DNA of 64,000 nt from an uncultured Eubacteriales bacterium (GCA_902491475.1 CABUHY010000004.1:1-64000); one strand, 5' to 3'. Positions 25,469-34,648 are shown, counted from the first letter of the stretch. The notes: generated by a model from the sequence alone, not told the origin. Numbers and translations: made by a program.

Positions 25469-27196
25469 ATGAAAAAGTATTTTAATCTTTATAAAAAGCA
25501 ATTTATCCTCGGACCCGCTTTCAAGCTTGCCGAGGCTATACTTGAGCTGTTTGTGCCGATTGCGGTCGCAAGTATGATAGACAAGGGCATTGCCGTGGGC
25601 GATAAAGCGTACATTTTCAAAATGGGAATTGTGCTTTTCCTTTTGGCGCTGTTCGGAGTTATGTTTGCGGTTGTCTGCCAGTATTCGGCGGCGGTCGCAC
25701 AGCAGGGCGTCGGCACACATTTGAGGAATGATGTGTTTGACAAGATAAATCTTATGTCGAGAGAGGACATAGACAAGTTTACAAGCGCATCGCTCACAAC
25801 AAGGATAACCAACGACATCACGCAAATTCAGTCGGCGGTGGCAATGCTCATACGCCTTGTTTTCCGTTCGCCGTTCTTAATAGCGGGCTCGCTCATAGCG
25901 GCGGTCGGACTTGACGCCAAAATGTCGATAATCTTCTTTGTTGCGGCATTGCTTGTAAGCGTTATTCTCTATTACATTTTGAGCCGCTCTCTGCCGCTCT
26001 ACTCACAGATACAGAAAAAGCTTGACAAGGCGGCTTCAATCGTAAAGGACAGCCTTTCGGGCGTGCGTGTTATCCGTGCTTTTTCGAGAACGGAGTACGA
26101 AAAGGACAAATTTGAAAAGGCAAACGAGGAGCTTACCGTCCGCAGCGTTAGGGTCGGCAGGCTCACGGCGCTTCTTAATCCGCTTACCTTTGCGGTTATG
26201 AACACGGCTATTGTTTTAATCCTCTATTTCGGCGGTATAAAGGTAAACACAGGCAATCTCACACAGGGCGAGGTGCTTGCGTTTACAAACTATATGACGC
26301 AGATTTTGCTTTCGATTATCGTCTTTTCAAATGTTATCGTAATTTTCACAAAGGCGGGCGCAAGCTATCAGCGCCTTAAAGAGGTGCTCGATTTCACACC
26401 GAGTATGACCGACGAGAACGCACGCTTTACCGAGGCTGACGAAGAAAGACCTGCGGTTGAGTTCAAAAAGGTTTGCTATTCCTACGGCGAGGCCGACGAA
26501 AATGTTCTTACGGATGTTGACCTTTGCATAAACGCAGGGGAGACGGTCGGCGTAATCGGCGGTACGGGCAGCGGTAAAACGACGCTTGTAAACCTGATTA
26601 TGCGTTTTTATGATGTCGACAGCGGCGAAATAGATGTTTTCGGCCACGATGTCCGTGATTATAAATTCTCGGCTTTGAGGGATATTGCCCACATTGTTCC
26701 GCAGGAAAACCGACTTTTCTCGGGCACTGTGCGTGAAAATCTGCTTTACGGCGACCGAAATGCAAGCGATGCGGATATCAGAAGGGCTTTGAGAATTTCG
26801 CAGGCTGCGGAATTTGTCGAAAAGCTCCCCAAAAAGCTCGATACGGAGATTAACGAAAACAGTAAGAACCTTTCGGGCGGACAGAGACAGAGGCTTTGTA
26901 TCGCAAGGGCCCTGCTCGGCAATCCGAAAATTATAATTTTTGACGATTCTTCGTCGGCTCTTGACTTTGCGACCGACTCAAAGCTTCGCAAGGCTGTACA
27001 CGATGAGCTTTCGGGCACGACGGTAATCATCGTTTCACAGAGGGTCAACACGGTTAAGAACTGCGACAAGATAATTGTAATGAACGAGGGCGGAATTTCC
27101 GGAACGGGCACACATTCCGAGCTCTACAAAAACAACGAGGTATATAATGAAATTTGCCTTTCTCAGCTTTCGGAAAAAGAGGTGAACGCACAGTGA
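25469..27196 (+). CDS. ABC exporter half-transporter, degenerate-site subunit
   Basis: A 575-residue type I exporter: six-helix membrane domain (residues 1-310), then an ATPase domain with Walker A GGTGSGKTT, signature LSGGQRQRLCIARALL and Walker B IIIFDDSSSALD. The residue after the Walker B Asp is Asp instead of the catalytic Glu, as in the non-catalytic partner of heterodimeric exporters (TM287/288 and BmrCD type). The GTG start of the next gene overlaps its stop (GTGA), so the two subunits are translationally coupled. Substrate unknown; drug or lipid export is typical of the family. Confidence 0.92.
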   Translation: MKKYFNLYKKQFILGPAFKLAEAILELFVPIAVASMIDKGIAVGDKAYIFKMGIVLFLLALFGVMFAVVCQYSAAVAQQGVGTHLRNDVFDKINLMSREDIDKFTSASLTTRITNDITQIQSAVAMLIRLVFRSPFLIAGSLIAAVGLDAKMSIIFFVAALLVSVILYYILSRSLPLYSQIQKKLDKAASIVKDSLSGVRVIRAFSRTEYEKDKFEKANEELTVRSVRVGRLTALLNPLTFAVMNTAIVLILYFGGIKVNTGNLTQGEVLAFTNYMTQILLSIIVFSNVIVIFTKAGASYQRLKEVLDFTPSMTDENARFTEADEERPAVEFKKVCYSYGEADENVLTDVDLCINAGETVGVIGGTGSGKTTLVNLIMRFYDVDSGEIDVFGHDVRDYKFSALRDIAHIVPQENRLFSGTVRENLLYGDRNASDADIRRALRISQAAEFVEKLPKKLDTEINENSKNLSGGQRQRLCIARALLGNPKIIIFDDSSSALDFATDSKLRKAVHDELSGTTVIIVSQRVNTVKNCDKIIVMNEGGISGTGTHSELYKNNEVYNEICLSQLSEKEVNAQ

Positions 27197-28920
27197 AAAC
27201 GGTAAAAAGACTTTTCAAATATGTAAAACCGTTCAGGACAAACATTGCTTTTGCCGTCATTTCCGCAATAGGCGGGATATTGCTTTCACTGCTTGTTCCG
27301 ATAATGATAGGTAAGGGTATTGACTGCATAGTCGGCAAGGACAATGTCGATTTTTCGGCGCTTATAAAGGTTTGCGTCGAGCTTTTCGCAATAGTTATCG
27401 CTTCGGCAATACTTCAGTGGATAATGACCTACAATTCAAATAAGCTGTCGTATAAGACCGTCAAACTTTTGAGACGGGAAACGATTTCAAAGCTCAACAG
27501 GGTAGGGCTTAAATACATTGACAGCGTTCCGCACGGTGACCTCATAAACTCGGTAATCACGGATGTCGATATTGTTTCGACGGGACTTTTACAGGGCTTT
27601 ACACAGGTGCTTTCGGGCATTGTAACAATCCTTGCAACGCTTGTGTTTATGTTTACGATTAACCCGTATATTACGCTTGTCGTTATGCTGCTTACTCCCG
27701 TTTCGTTCTTTATGGCGTCATTTATCGCAAAGAGGGCGCATTCAAAGTATACCGAGCAGGCAAGACTCAGAGGTAAACTTACGGGCTATGCTTCTGAGAT
27801 GATAGACGGCGCACAGGTTGTCAAGGCGTTCAATATGCAGGAAAAGACGACCGAAGAGTTCAGAGATATGAACAATAAGTGGGAAAAGGTAGGCGTTATA
27901 GCGCATTTCTATTCGGCGCTCACAAACCCGCTTACAAGGTTTGTCAATGCGCTTGTCTATGCGGCTGTTGCCGTTTTCGGCGGCATCTATGTTGTCGGCG
28001 GCGCAATAACCGTCGGTGCGTTGGCTTCGTTCCTCGCTTACTGTTCGCAGTACACAAAGCCGTTCAATGAAATTTCGGCTGTCATTGCGGAATTCCAGAA
28101 CGCCATAAGCTCTGCCGAGCGTATTTTCTCCGTGCTTGACGCACCCGAGGAGGAGAGCGATGAGGGCAACAGAGCGCTTGAAGCCGTAAACGGCGATGTT
28201 GAACTTAAAAATGTCGAGTTTTCGTATACCGATACAAAGAAATTTATCGAGGACCTCAACCTTTCGGTAAAGAGCGGACAGACCGTTGCACTTGTCGGAC
28301 CTACGGGTTGCGGTAAGACAACGCTTATAAACCTGCTTATGCGTTTTTACGAGATAAATTCGGGTAAAATTACCGTTGACGGAAACGATATAACCGAGGT
28401 TACAAGGGAAAGTCTCCACAGTCAGTTCGGTATGGTGCTTCAGGACACATGGCTTTTCTCGGGCACTATCTATGAGAATATCGCTTACGGAAAGCCCGAC
28501 GCCACCGAGGACGAGGTTATCGAAGCGGCTAAAAAGGCTCACGCACACAGCTTTATCAAGCGTTTGCCCGACGGCTACGAAACGGTTATTACAGGCAACG
28601 GCGACAACCTTTCACAGGGTCAGCGGCAGTTGATTTCCATTGCGAGAGTAATGCTTTCCGACCCGCCGATGCTCATCCTTGACGAGGCGACTTCAAGCAT
28701 CGATACAAGAACGGAATTGAGAATACAAAAGGCATTCCTTGAGCTTATGAACGGCAGAACGGCGTTTATCGTCGCTCACAGGCTTTCAACGATAAAAAAT
28801 GCGGACAGAATACTTGTTATGAAGGACGGCTCAATTATAGAGCGTGGCACTCACGAGGAATTGCTCGAAAAGGGCGGTTTCTATTCAGAGCTTTATAACA
28901 GTCAGTTTGCGGTCTATTAA
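27193..28920 (+). CDS. ABC exporter half-transporter, catalytic subunit
   Basis: The 575-residue partner of the previous gene. The GTG at 27193 is chosen: it overlaps the upstream stop and has GAGGTG about 8 nt before it; a longer frame from 27154 lies inside the upstream gene. Six membrane helices, then Walker A GPTGCGKTT, signature LSQGQRQLISIARVML and Walker B MLILDEATSSID with the catalytic Glu intact, plus the H-loop AHRLST. Together with the degenerate subunit it makes an asymmetric heterodimer with one full ATP site. hflX follows 9 nt downstream, perhaps as part of the same transcript. Confidence 0.92.
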   Translation: MKTVKRLFKYVKPFRTNIAFAVISAIGGILLSLLVPIMIGKGIDCIVGKDNVDFSALIKVCVELFAIVIASAILQWIMTYNSNKLSYKTVKLLRRETISKLNRVGLKYIDSVPHGDLINSVITDVDIVSTGLLQGFTQVLSGIVTILATLVFMFTINPYITLVVMLLTPVSFFMASFIAKRAHSKYTEQARLRGKLTGYASEMIDGAQVVKAFNMQEKTTEEFRDMNNKWEKVGVIAHFYSALTNPLTRFVNALVYAAVAVFGGIYVVGGAITVGALASFLAYCSQYTKPFNEISAVIAEFQNAISSAERIFSVLDAPEEESDEGNRALEAVNGDVELKNVEFSYTDTKKFIEDLNLSVKSGQTVALVGPTGCGKTTLINLLMRFYEINSGKITVDGNDITEVTRESLHSQFGMVLQDTWLFSGTIYENIAYGKPDATEDEVIEAAKKAHAHSFIKRLPDGYETVITGNGDNLSQGQRQLISIARVMLSDPPMLILDEATSSIDTRTELRIQKAFLELMNGRTAFIVAHRLSTIKNADRILVMKDGSIIERGTHEELLEKGGFYSELYNSQFAVY

Positions 28921-28929
28921 GGAGACGGT

Positions 28930-30177
28930 ATGGCTTTTTATGAAAACATCGACGCTCCCGAGAGAGTAATGCTTATTTCGGTTGACACGGGCGATTTCAA
29001 TGCCGAGGAGTCCATAGAGGAGCTTGCCCTGCTTGTTGAGACCGCAGGCGGCGAGGCTGTTGTTACTTCAACGCAGAAAATGCCGTCGGTAAACCCGGCG
29101 ACATATGTGGGAAGCGGCAGAATACAGGAGATAAGCGAAATTTGCAGAAACAACGCTATCGACCTTATTGTTGCCGACGACGAGCTGTCGCCCGCACAGC
29201 TTAAAAATATTGAGGACATTACCGACACAAGGGTAATCGACCGCACAATGCTCATCCTTGACATCTTTGCTTTGAGGGCGAGGAGCAGCGAGGGCAAATT
29301 GCAGGTCGAATTGGCACAGCTTAAATATTCATTGCCGTTTTTGACGGGTAAAGGTAAAAGCCTTTCCAGGCTCGGCGGCGGCATCGGCACAAGAGGCCCC
29401 GGCGAGAGCAAGCTTGAGAGCGATAAGCGGCATATGCGCCGTAAAATTTACGCCCTTGAGGACGAATTAAAGCAGATTGAAAAGCGCCGCAACACAATGC
29501 GCAGCCGCAGAAAAAAGGACGGCATAATCTCCGTTGCGATAGTCGGCTACACCAACGCAGGCAAGTCAACGCTTATGAACACACTGACGAATGCAGGCGT
29601 ACTTGCCGAGGATAAGCTCTTTGCAACCCTTGACCCGACCGCAAGAAAACTGACGCTTCCGAACGGGCAGGATGTTATGCTCATAGACACCGTAGGACTT
29701 GTAAGAAGACTTCCTCACAAGCTTGTCGAGGCTTTCAAGTCAACGCTTGAAGAGGCGAAAAACGCCGACCTGATACTCAATGTGTGCGATGCGTCAAGCG
29801 ATGAGTGTGCGGAACACCTCGAGGTTACGGCGAACCTTTTGCGTGAGCTTGAATGTGAGCAAACGCCCGTAATTTCCGTAATGAATAAGTGCGACCTTGT
29901 GCCCGATATTTATGATTTGCCGACAATCGGCATGGCGGTTATGATAAGCGCATTAAACGGCGAGGGCACGGACGAGTTGCTTGCCGCTATCGAGGAAGCC
30001 TTGCCGAAAAGCAGAGCGAGGAAAAAGCTGCTTATCCCGTTTGACAAGGGCTCGATAATTGCGGATATAAGAAAAGACGGCGCAATCCATTCCGAGGAGT
30101 ACACCGAAAACGGAACGCTCATAGACGCCACAGTCAATATTCATTACCTTGAAACGATTAAACAGTATATTCAGTAA
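28930..30177 (+). CDS. hflX: HflX ribosome-associated GTPase
   Basis: A 415-residue Obg-HflX GTPase that splits or rescues stalled ribosomes under stress. The N-terminal HflX domain has NPATYVGSGRIQEI; the linker glycine-rich motif is GGGIGTRGPGESKLE (about residue 155), then a coiled stretch, and the G domain with GYTNAGKSTLMN, DTVGL and NKCD. Full length for the family. GGAGACGG precedes the ATG and the gene follows the ABC pair by 9 nt, so it is likely cotranscribed; functionally the link may be antibiotic stress, since HflX contributes to ribosome-targeting drug tolerance in some Firmicutes (inference). Confidence 0.95.
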   Translation: MAFYENIDAPERVMLISVDTGDFNAEESIEELALLVETAGGEAVVTSTQKMPSVNPATYVGSGRIQEISEICRNNAIDLIVADDELSPAQLKNIEDITDTRVIDRTMLILDIFALRARSSEGKLQVELAQLKYSLPFLTGKGKSLSRLGGGIGTRGPGESKLESDKRHMRRKIYALEDELKQIEKRRNTMRSRRKKDGIISVAIVGYTNAGKSTLMNTLTNAGVLAEDKLFATLDPTARKLTLPNGQDVMLIDTVGLVRRLPHKLVEAFKSTLEEAKNADLILNVCDASSDECAEHLEVTANLLRELECEQTPVISVMNKCDLVPDIYDLPTIGMAVMISALNGEGTDELLAAIEEALPKSRARKKLLIPFDKGSIIADIRKDGAIHSEEYTENGTLIDATVNIHYLETIKQYIQ

Positions 30178-30187
30178 TTACACAGCG

Positions 30188-30580
30188 CCCTTACGGGCGA
30201 GGTAAGAGTGAATAGTGAACAGTGAAGAGGTGTGGGTGCTTCGCACGTCGTCGTTTGCTTCGTATCGTTCGCAACAGCCTTTGGCTATTTCTCACTCGCT
30301 ACGCAACTCCTCCTTTTCCGCAAAAATCACGCTCGGCTCGCCTGCTCGGTTGTAAACGCCCTCCCGACGGCTCGCTGTCGCTACCGACTTTTGCGGATTT
30401 ACGGACAGGGGCAAGCCCTGTCCTAATTTGTTACATATCCCACTGCGGACAGCCGCAAGGGCTGTCCCTACGGTATGATATAAATTATAGTTCGTGCACA
30501 TATACAGGCTCCCTTGTAAAGGGAGCTGTCATTTTTTGTAAAACAAAAAATGACTGAGGGATTTTACAAAATCATATAAA
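30188..30580. repeat. Third intergenic repeat mosaic, including the long 217-bp module
   Basis: The region between hflX and the symporter (30178-30703) holds a long module (30188-30404): heptad run GTGAATAGTGAACAGTGAAG, GTGGGTGCTTCGCAC, and about 155 bp ending at CTACCGACTTTTGCGGATTTACGG, nearly identical to 34024-34244. It is followed by GGACAGGGGCAAGCCCTGTCC (30405-30425), a reverse GTAGGGACAGCC palindrome (30446-30472), and a partial CTCCCTTG/AAGGGAGCTGTC element (30507-30580). No gene is supported. Confidence 0.82.
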
Positions 30581-30642
30581 ATCACAAATTTTTATTGTTA
30601 TTTTATCCGTATTCCGCCCTCTAAATATAGTAACTTTGCTAA

Positions 30643-30672
30643 TTGATAATAACCACATAAAAAGTATATAAT
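30643..30672 (+). promoter_or_regulatory. Promoter of the GPH symporter
   Basis: TTGATA (30643-30648), 18 bp, TATAAT (30667-30672), 31 nt before the ATG. Confidence 0.65.
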
Positions 30673-30703
30673 ATTTATATATTTTGAATTTGAGGGGACT
30701 AAG

Positions 30704-32056
30704 ATGGAAGAAAAACAATTAAAACCGTTCGGCATAAGAGACAAGATAGGTTATGCGCTCGGCGACTTCGGCTGTAATATGAGCTTTGCGTTCATAAACA
30801 ACTACCTTATGATCTTTTATGTCACTTGTATGAATATTAAGCCTCGTCATTTTGCAATCATTATTTTGCTTGCGAAAATATTCGACGCAATAAACGACCC
30901 GATTATCGGCGGAATTTGCGATGCGGCAAAACCCGGCAAAGAGGGTAAGTTCAAAACCTGGATAAAATGGGCAAGTCTGCCGCTTCTTATTTCGAGCATA
31001 CTCCTGTTCATTTATGCTCCGTCGCTTCCGTACGCAGCCAAAGTAGCAATGTGTTTCGGACTCTATTGCGTGTGGAGTATCTCCTACACAAGCGTAAATG
31101 TTCCCTACGGCTCAATGCAGTCTGTAATTACAAATGTTCCCGAGGAGAGAAGCGCTCTTTCCACTTGCAGGAGCGTTGGCGCAATGTTTGCCCAAATCCC
31201 CGTTATGATTTTGCTTCCGCTTATCGTCTATGATAAAAATGACAACCCGAGGGGTAACCTGTTCTTCATAATCGTTGCGGTAATGGGCATTATAGGCTTT
31301 ATCGCATTTATTCTGCTTCGTAAACTTACGACCGAAAGGCTTGAACCCGCTGTTGCCGACAAGACGCAGAAGTTCAACTATTTCAAGACCCTCGCTTCGT
31401 TTTTCAAAAATAAAAATATGCTCGGTGTTACGATTTCGTCAATGTCTTACCTTGCGCTTATGATGACCGTAACGACCTCGATGCCGTACATCTTTATGTG
31501 CTATTTCAAAAATACCGGACTTATCTCCATAGCGACGATTATTGCCGGTTTGCCGACCGTTCTCGGTATCCTTGCGGTAAAGCCGCTGTCAAATAAGTTT
31601 ACAAAGAAACAGCTTTGCACATATCCTTTCCTCATTTCGGCGATAGCCAGCGGCATTGCTGCGTTTGTACGCTTTAAGAATCCGTATATATGGATTGTTT
31701 TCATCGGAATTGCAATGTTCGGTTCGGCGTTCTATCTTGTCCTTACATGGGCGCTTGTTGCCGATTGCATTGACTATCAGGAGATGAAAACGGGCAGGAG
31801 AGAGGAGAGCTCGATTTATGCCACCTATTCGCTGTTCAGAAAAGTTGCACAGGGCCTCGGTGCGGCGATAATTTCGCTTTCACTCGGACTTACGGGCTAT
31901 AACGAAAAGCTCGGCGCTTTGGAACAGGCGGCGGGAGTTGCAGAAAACATCTACTTTATGACAGGCTTTATCCCGTTTGTCGGTTCGATTATCTGCCTTT
32001 TGAGCATGCACTTCCTTTACCGCCTCGGAGACAACCCCGCAGGCGAGGAAAAATAA
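30704..32056 (+). CDS. GPH-family sugar:cation symporter (MelB-like)
   Basis: A 450-residue, 12-helix major facilitator of the glycoside-pentoside-hexuronide:cation symporter family. The N-terminus KIGYALGDFGCN carries the family GDxxxN motif; FDAINDPIIGGICD supplies the cation-binding Asp and Asn residues of helix II; DCIDYQEMKTGRREE in the second half is the signature loop of GPH proteins. Likely imports a plant-derived or host glycoside with Na+ or H+. It is monocistronic, and no glycosidase lies beside it, so the sugar is not predictable. GAGGGG lies 8 nt before the ATG. Confidence 0.92.
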   Translation: MEEKQLKPFGIRDKIGYALGDFGCNMSFAFINNYLMIFYVTCMNIKPRHFAIIILLAKIFDAINDPIIGGICDAAKPGKEGKFKTWIKWASLPLLISSILLFIYAPSLPYAAKVAMCFGLYCVWSISYTSVNVPYGSMQSVITNVPEERSALSTCRSVGAMFAQIPVMILLPLIVYDKNDNPRGNLFFIIVAVMGIIGFIAFILLRKLTTERLEPAVADKTQKFNYFKTLASFFKNKNMLGVTISSMSYLALMMTVTTSMPYIFMCYFKNTGLISIATIIAGLPTVLGILAVKPLSNKFTKKQLCTYPFLISAIASGIAAFVRFKNPYIWIVFIGIAMFGSAFYLVLTWALVADCIDYQEMKTGRREESSIYATYSLFRKVAQGLGAAIISLSLGLTGYNEKLGALEQAAGVAENIYFMTGFIPFVGSIICLLSMHFLYRLGDNPAGEEK

Positions 32057-32066
32057 AAACAGACAG

Positions 32067-32104
32067 AAAAAGACCTCTTAGCCAATCGGTTAAGAGGTCT
32101 TTTT
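32067..32104. terminator. Bidirectional terminator after the symporter
   Basis: AAAAGACCTCTTA and TAAGAGGTCTTTT stem, extended by GCC/CGGT pairing, with T runs on both strands. It serves the symporter and the converging ireB operon. Confidence 0.92.
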
Positions 32105-32112
32105 AACTTTGA

Positions 32113-32412
32113 TTATTCGTCCTTTGAATTTAACGCCCTTGTCAGCCAGATGTCCGCAATGTCCATTGCCGCATAAAGACCTTTTTTCTCACTCGTTTTA
32201 ACGATTTTTTCCTTTATGCTGACATTCGGGTCTGTATTGACAAGCTGAACGGAAACCTTCGAAGCGAGGTCGGTATCGCCGAACTCCTTGGAACTGAGAA
32301 TACGCATCATAATAACATAATCGTCGTTCATATCGCCGTAGTAAATGGTATTTCCGCTCCTTACAAGGGGCTTGCCCTTATAAGTCAAAAAATCATTTTT
32401 CTTTTCAGCCAT
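32113..32412 (-). CDS. Conserved-looking small protein downstream of ireB
   Basis: A 99-residue soluble protein, not recognised. It starts MAEKKNDFLTYKGKPLVRSG, has GDMNDDYVIMMRI in the middle and a C-terminal amphipathic stretch (AAMDIADIWLTRAL). There is no signal peptide or membrane segment, and no cysteine. GAGGTG precedes the ATG at good spacing. It lies 13 nt after ireB and shares its transcript, so it may act in the same regulatory process, but no function is assigned. Codon use matches the neighbours, so it is most likely a real gene. Confidence 0.7.
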   Translation of the reverse strand: MAEKKNDFLTYKGKPLVRSGNTIYYGDMNDDYVIMMRILSSKEFGDTDLASKVSVQLVNTDPNVSIKEKIVKTSEKKGLYAAMDIADIWLTRALNSKDE

Positions 32413-32425
32413 TTTTACACCTCAA

Positions 32426-32692
32426 TTACTTTTCGGAACTTGATTTGAGATATTCTTTAACGAGAGTCTGCAAAAGTTCGTCTCTGTCAAGGCGGCGGAT
32501 AAGGCTGCGTGCGTTATTATGTGTAGTAATGTACGTCGGGTCCTCTGAAAGTATATATCCGACAATCTGGCTTATCGGGTTGTAGCCCTTTTCCTGCAAA
32601 GCGTTGTAAACGGTGAGCAGGGTTTGACGCATTTGCTCGTCACACTCATCTTTAATGGAAAATTTAATAGTCTTGTTCGGATCTAACATTTT
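32426..32692 (-). CDS. ireB: IreB-family regulatory phosphoprotein (DUF965)
   Basis: An 88-residue cytosolic protein. The start at 32692 (MLDPNKTIKFS) is chosen because AGGAGGTGG lies 4-5 nt upstream; a longer frame from 32737 is not needed. NPISQIVGYILSEDPTYITTHNNARSLIRRLDRDELL is characteristic of the family. In Enterococcus, IreB is phosphorylated on N-terminal Thr by the PASTA kinase IreK and affects cell-wall synthesis; a Thr is present at position 7 here. Family members usually sit between alaS and yqgF; here the partner is a small unknown gene. The window's own PASTA protein (51.6 kb) lacks kinase residues, so an active kinase must be elsewhere. Confidence 0.88.
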   Translation of the reverse strand, partial: KMLDPNKTIKFSIKDECDEQMRQTLLTVYNALQEKGYNPISQIVGYILSEDPTYITTHNNARSLIRRLDRDELLQTLVKEYLKSSSEK

Positions 32693-32725
32693 GCCACCTC
32701 CTAAGAAAATCAATATACATTTGCT

Positions 32726-32754
32726 ATTATATACCAATTAAAGTAAAAATACAA
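32726..32754 (-). promoter_or_regulatory. Promoter of the ireB operon
   Basis: On the minus strand TTGTAT, 17-bp spacer, TATAAT (plus-strand ATTATA at 32726-32731 and ATACAA at 32749-32754). Confidence 0.65.
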
Positions 32755-32770
32755 TAGAATACTTGAATTT

Positions 32771-33454
32771 TTATTCGTTTATATAGTCCTCTATAATCTG
32801 ACCGTCCTGTATTCTTATAACACGCTTTGCCTGATCCGCTATGCCGTTGTCGTGCGTGATAAGAATTACCGTCCTGCCCTCTTCGTGAAGACCCTTGAGT
32901 ATTTTCATAACATCCTCGCCCGAACGGCTGTCAAGGTTGCCCGTAGGCTCGTCGGCAAGAATGATAGGGGGGCGTGCGGCAACCGCTCTCGCTATCGCAA
33001 CCCTCTGCTGCTGACCGCCCGACATCTGCTTGGGAAGATGGTTTATGCGGTGTGAAAGTCCCACCCTTTCAAGAGCCTCTTTTGAGAGCTTATGGCGTTC
33101 CTCGGGTCTCATACCCCTGTAAACAAGCGGAAGCTCGACATTTGCCTGTGCGGTAAGGCTTGAGATGAGGTTGAAGCCCTGAAAAATGAAGCCTATCTGT
33201 TTGTTGCGTATTTCCGAAAGCTGGTCGTCCGTCATATGCGAAACATTTTCGCCGTCGAGAAAATATTCGCCGCTTGTCGGCACATCAAGAAGTCCGAGCA
33301 TATTCATAAGCGTGGATTTGCCCGAGCCCGACTGACCGACTATCGCAACAAATTCGCCCCTTTCGATAGTGAGGTTGATGCCGTCCAAGGCTCTTACCTC
33401 GTTTTCTCCGGGATTGTAAATTTTATAAATGTCCTTAACTTCGATTAAACTCAT
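32771..33454 (-). CDS. LolD/MacB-type ABC transporter ATPase without a permease
   Basis: A 227-residue ATPase. The start at 33454 (MSLIEVKDIYKIY) is preferred over 33508 because TAGGCGGTG precedes it. Walker A GQSGSGKST, signature MSGGQQQRVAIARAVA and Walker B PIILADEPTGNLD are complete, and the ADEPTGNLDSRSG sequence is diagnostic of the MacB/LolD/FtsE-like group that works with FtsX-fold permeases. No permease or membrane-fusion gene lies next to it. It may pair with a distant permease, or be the remnant of a rearranged operon. Confidence 0.9.
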   Translation of the reverse strand: MSLIEVKDIYKIYNPGENEVRALDGINLTIERGEFVAIVGQSGSGKSTLMNMLGLLDVPTSGEYFLDGENVSHMTDDQLSEIRNKQIGFIFQGFNLISSLTAQANVELPLVYRGMRPEERHKLSKEALERVGLSHRINHLPKQMSGGQQQRVAIARAVAARPPIILADEPTGNLDSRSGEDVMKILKGLHEEGRTVILITHDNGIADQAKRVIRIQDGQIIEDYINE

Positions 33455-33568
33455 TTGGTAAACACCGCCTAACAAGTAAATTTTATAGTAAAATCGTATA
33501 TAAATCAATAAATAATTTATGAATTTTTAACGCATTAACGGTAAAAATACGAAAAAGGAGTGATTGTT

Positions 33569-34012
33569 ATGTCCACAACCGGAAAAGAATACTCGGATAT
33601 GGCGAAAAAGGCTTCGCCGAAATCTCCGAAGCTTATGAATTGCATAAAAGCGTTTCTGATAGGCGGCTTTATCTGTCTTATCGGTCAGGTGCTGATGTTC
33701 CTTTTCCAAAAGGCGGGCTTTAACGAGCAGGAGGTAAAAACGCTTACCTCGGTTGTGCTTATAGTATTGACCGCAATTCTAACGGGTATCGGTGTGTTTG
33801 ACAAGATTGCGAAGCATGCGGGCGCAGGCACGATTGTTCCGATAACGGGCTTTGCAAATTCCATTGTTTCGCCTGCGATGGAGTTCAGAAGCGAGGGCAA
33901 AATCCTCGGTACGGGCGCAAAGCTGTTTTCGATAGCGGGGCCCGTAATAGTTTACGGCACCGCCGCAGCGTTCCTTTACGGAATTATTTGCTATATTTTT
34001 AAGCTGTATTGA
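33569..34012 (+). CDS. spoVAC: Stage V sporulation protein AC
   Basis: A 147-residue membrane protein of the spore dipicolinate channel. The ATG at 33569 is chosen since AAAAAGGAG ends about 9 nt upstream. NCIKAFLIGGFICLIGQ, GTIVPITGFANSIVSPAMEF and the SEGKILGTGAKLF segment match SpoVAC closely, and length and four hydrophobic stretches are normal. SpoVAC is needed to move Ca-dipicolinate into the forespore and release it at germination. The usual next genes spoVAD and spoVAE are absent; a repeat cluster follows directly. Expected to be sigma-G controlled, but no clear promoter was found. Confidence 0.93.
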   Translation: MSTTGKEYSDMAKKASPKSPKLMNCIKAFLIGGFICLIGQVLMFLFQKAGFNEQEVKTLTSVVLIVLTAILTGIGVFDKIAKHAGAGTIVPITGFANSIVSPAMEFRSEGKILGTGAKLFSIAGPVIVYGTAAAFLYGIICYIFKLY

Positions 34013-34023
34013 CGGCGTAATGA

Positions 34024-34567
34024 CGCCCTTTGGGCGAGGTAATAGGTAATAGTGAAGAGTGAAGAGGTGTGGGTGCTTCGCACGGCGTCGTCGTTTGCTT
34101 CGTATCGTTCGCAACAGCCTTTGGCTATTTCTCACTCACTACGCAACTCCTCCTTTTCCGCAAAAATCACGCTCGGTTCGCCTGCTCGGTTGTAAACGCC
34201 CTCTCAACGGCTCACTTTCGCTACCGACTTTTGCGGATTTACGGGCCGTGCGTTGCCGTATCGGTAGGGCGGGGGTGGCGCCCTTGAGGGCGAGATAAGA
34301 GTGAAAAGTGAATAGTGAATAGTGAAGAGATGTGGGTGCTTCGCACGATTGAAATTTATAGCGAACAGTGTAGGGTGGGGGCTTGCTCCCGCCGAAAAAA
34401 GCTTATAACAAACTACAAATTGCGAACAAACACAGGCTCCCTTGTAAAGGGAGCTGTCATTTTTCTTCTGAAAAATGACTGAGGGATTTTTATAAAATCG
34501 GATAAAATCGACCTTACAATCCCTCCGCCTCACATTCGTTCGGCACCTCCCTTTACACAAGGGAGGC
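34024..34567. repeat. Fourth repeat mosaic (second copy of the long module plus palindromes)
   Basis: 34024-34244 is the second copy of the long module (heptad run, GTGGGTGCTTCGCAC, then about 155 bp). Then come another GTGAAAAGTGAATAGTGAATAG heptad run with GTGGGTGCTTCGCAC (34298-34348), a GTAGGGTGGGGG...CTCCCGCCG palindrome (34370-34394) and a complete CTCCCTTG/AAGGGAGG element in inverted orientation (34435-34567). The stretch 34370-34402 resembles a segment inside the transposase-like gene at 44.0 kb. No gene is supported. Confidence 0.85.
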
Positions 34568-34648
34568 TGAACGCACGAATTAAAAAACATATCATATAGC
34601 GTAGAGCGGGAGTATATCCTGCCAAAAAACATAACCACCATCAAACAC

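Noticed and set aside
26930..26960. Loss of the catalytic Glu in the first ABC exporter as a sign of a dying gene
   Set aside because: An Asp at this place is normal for one subunit of a heterodimeric exporter, and the partner next door is intact.
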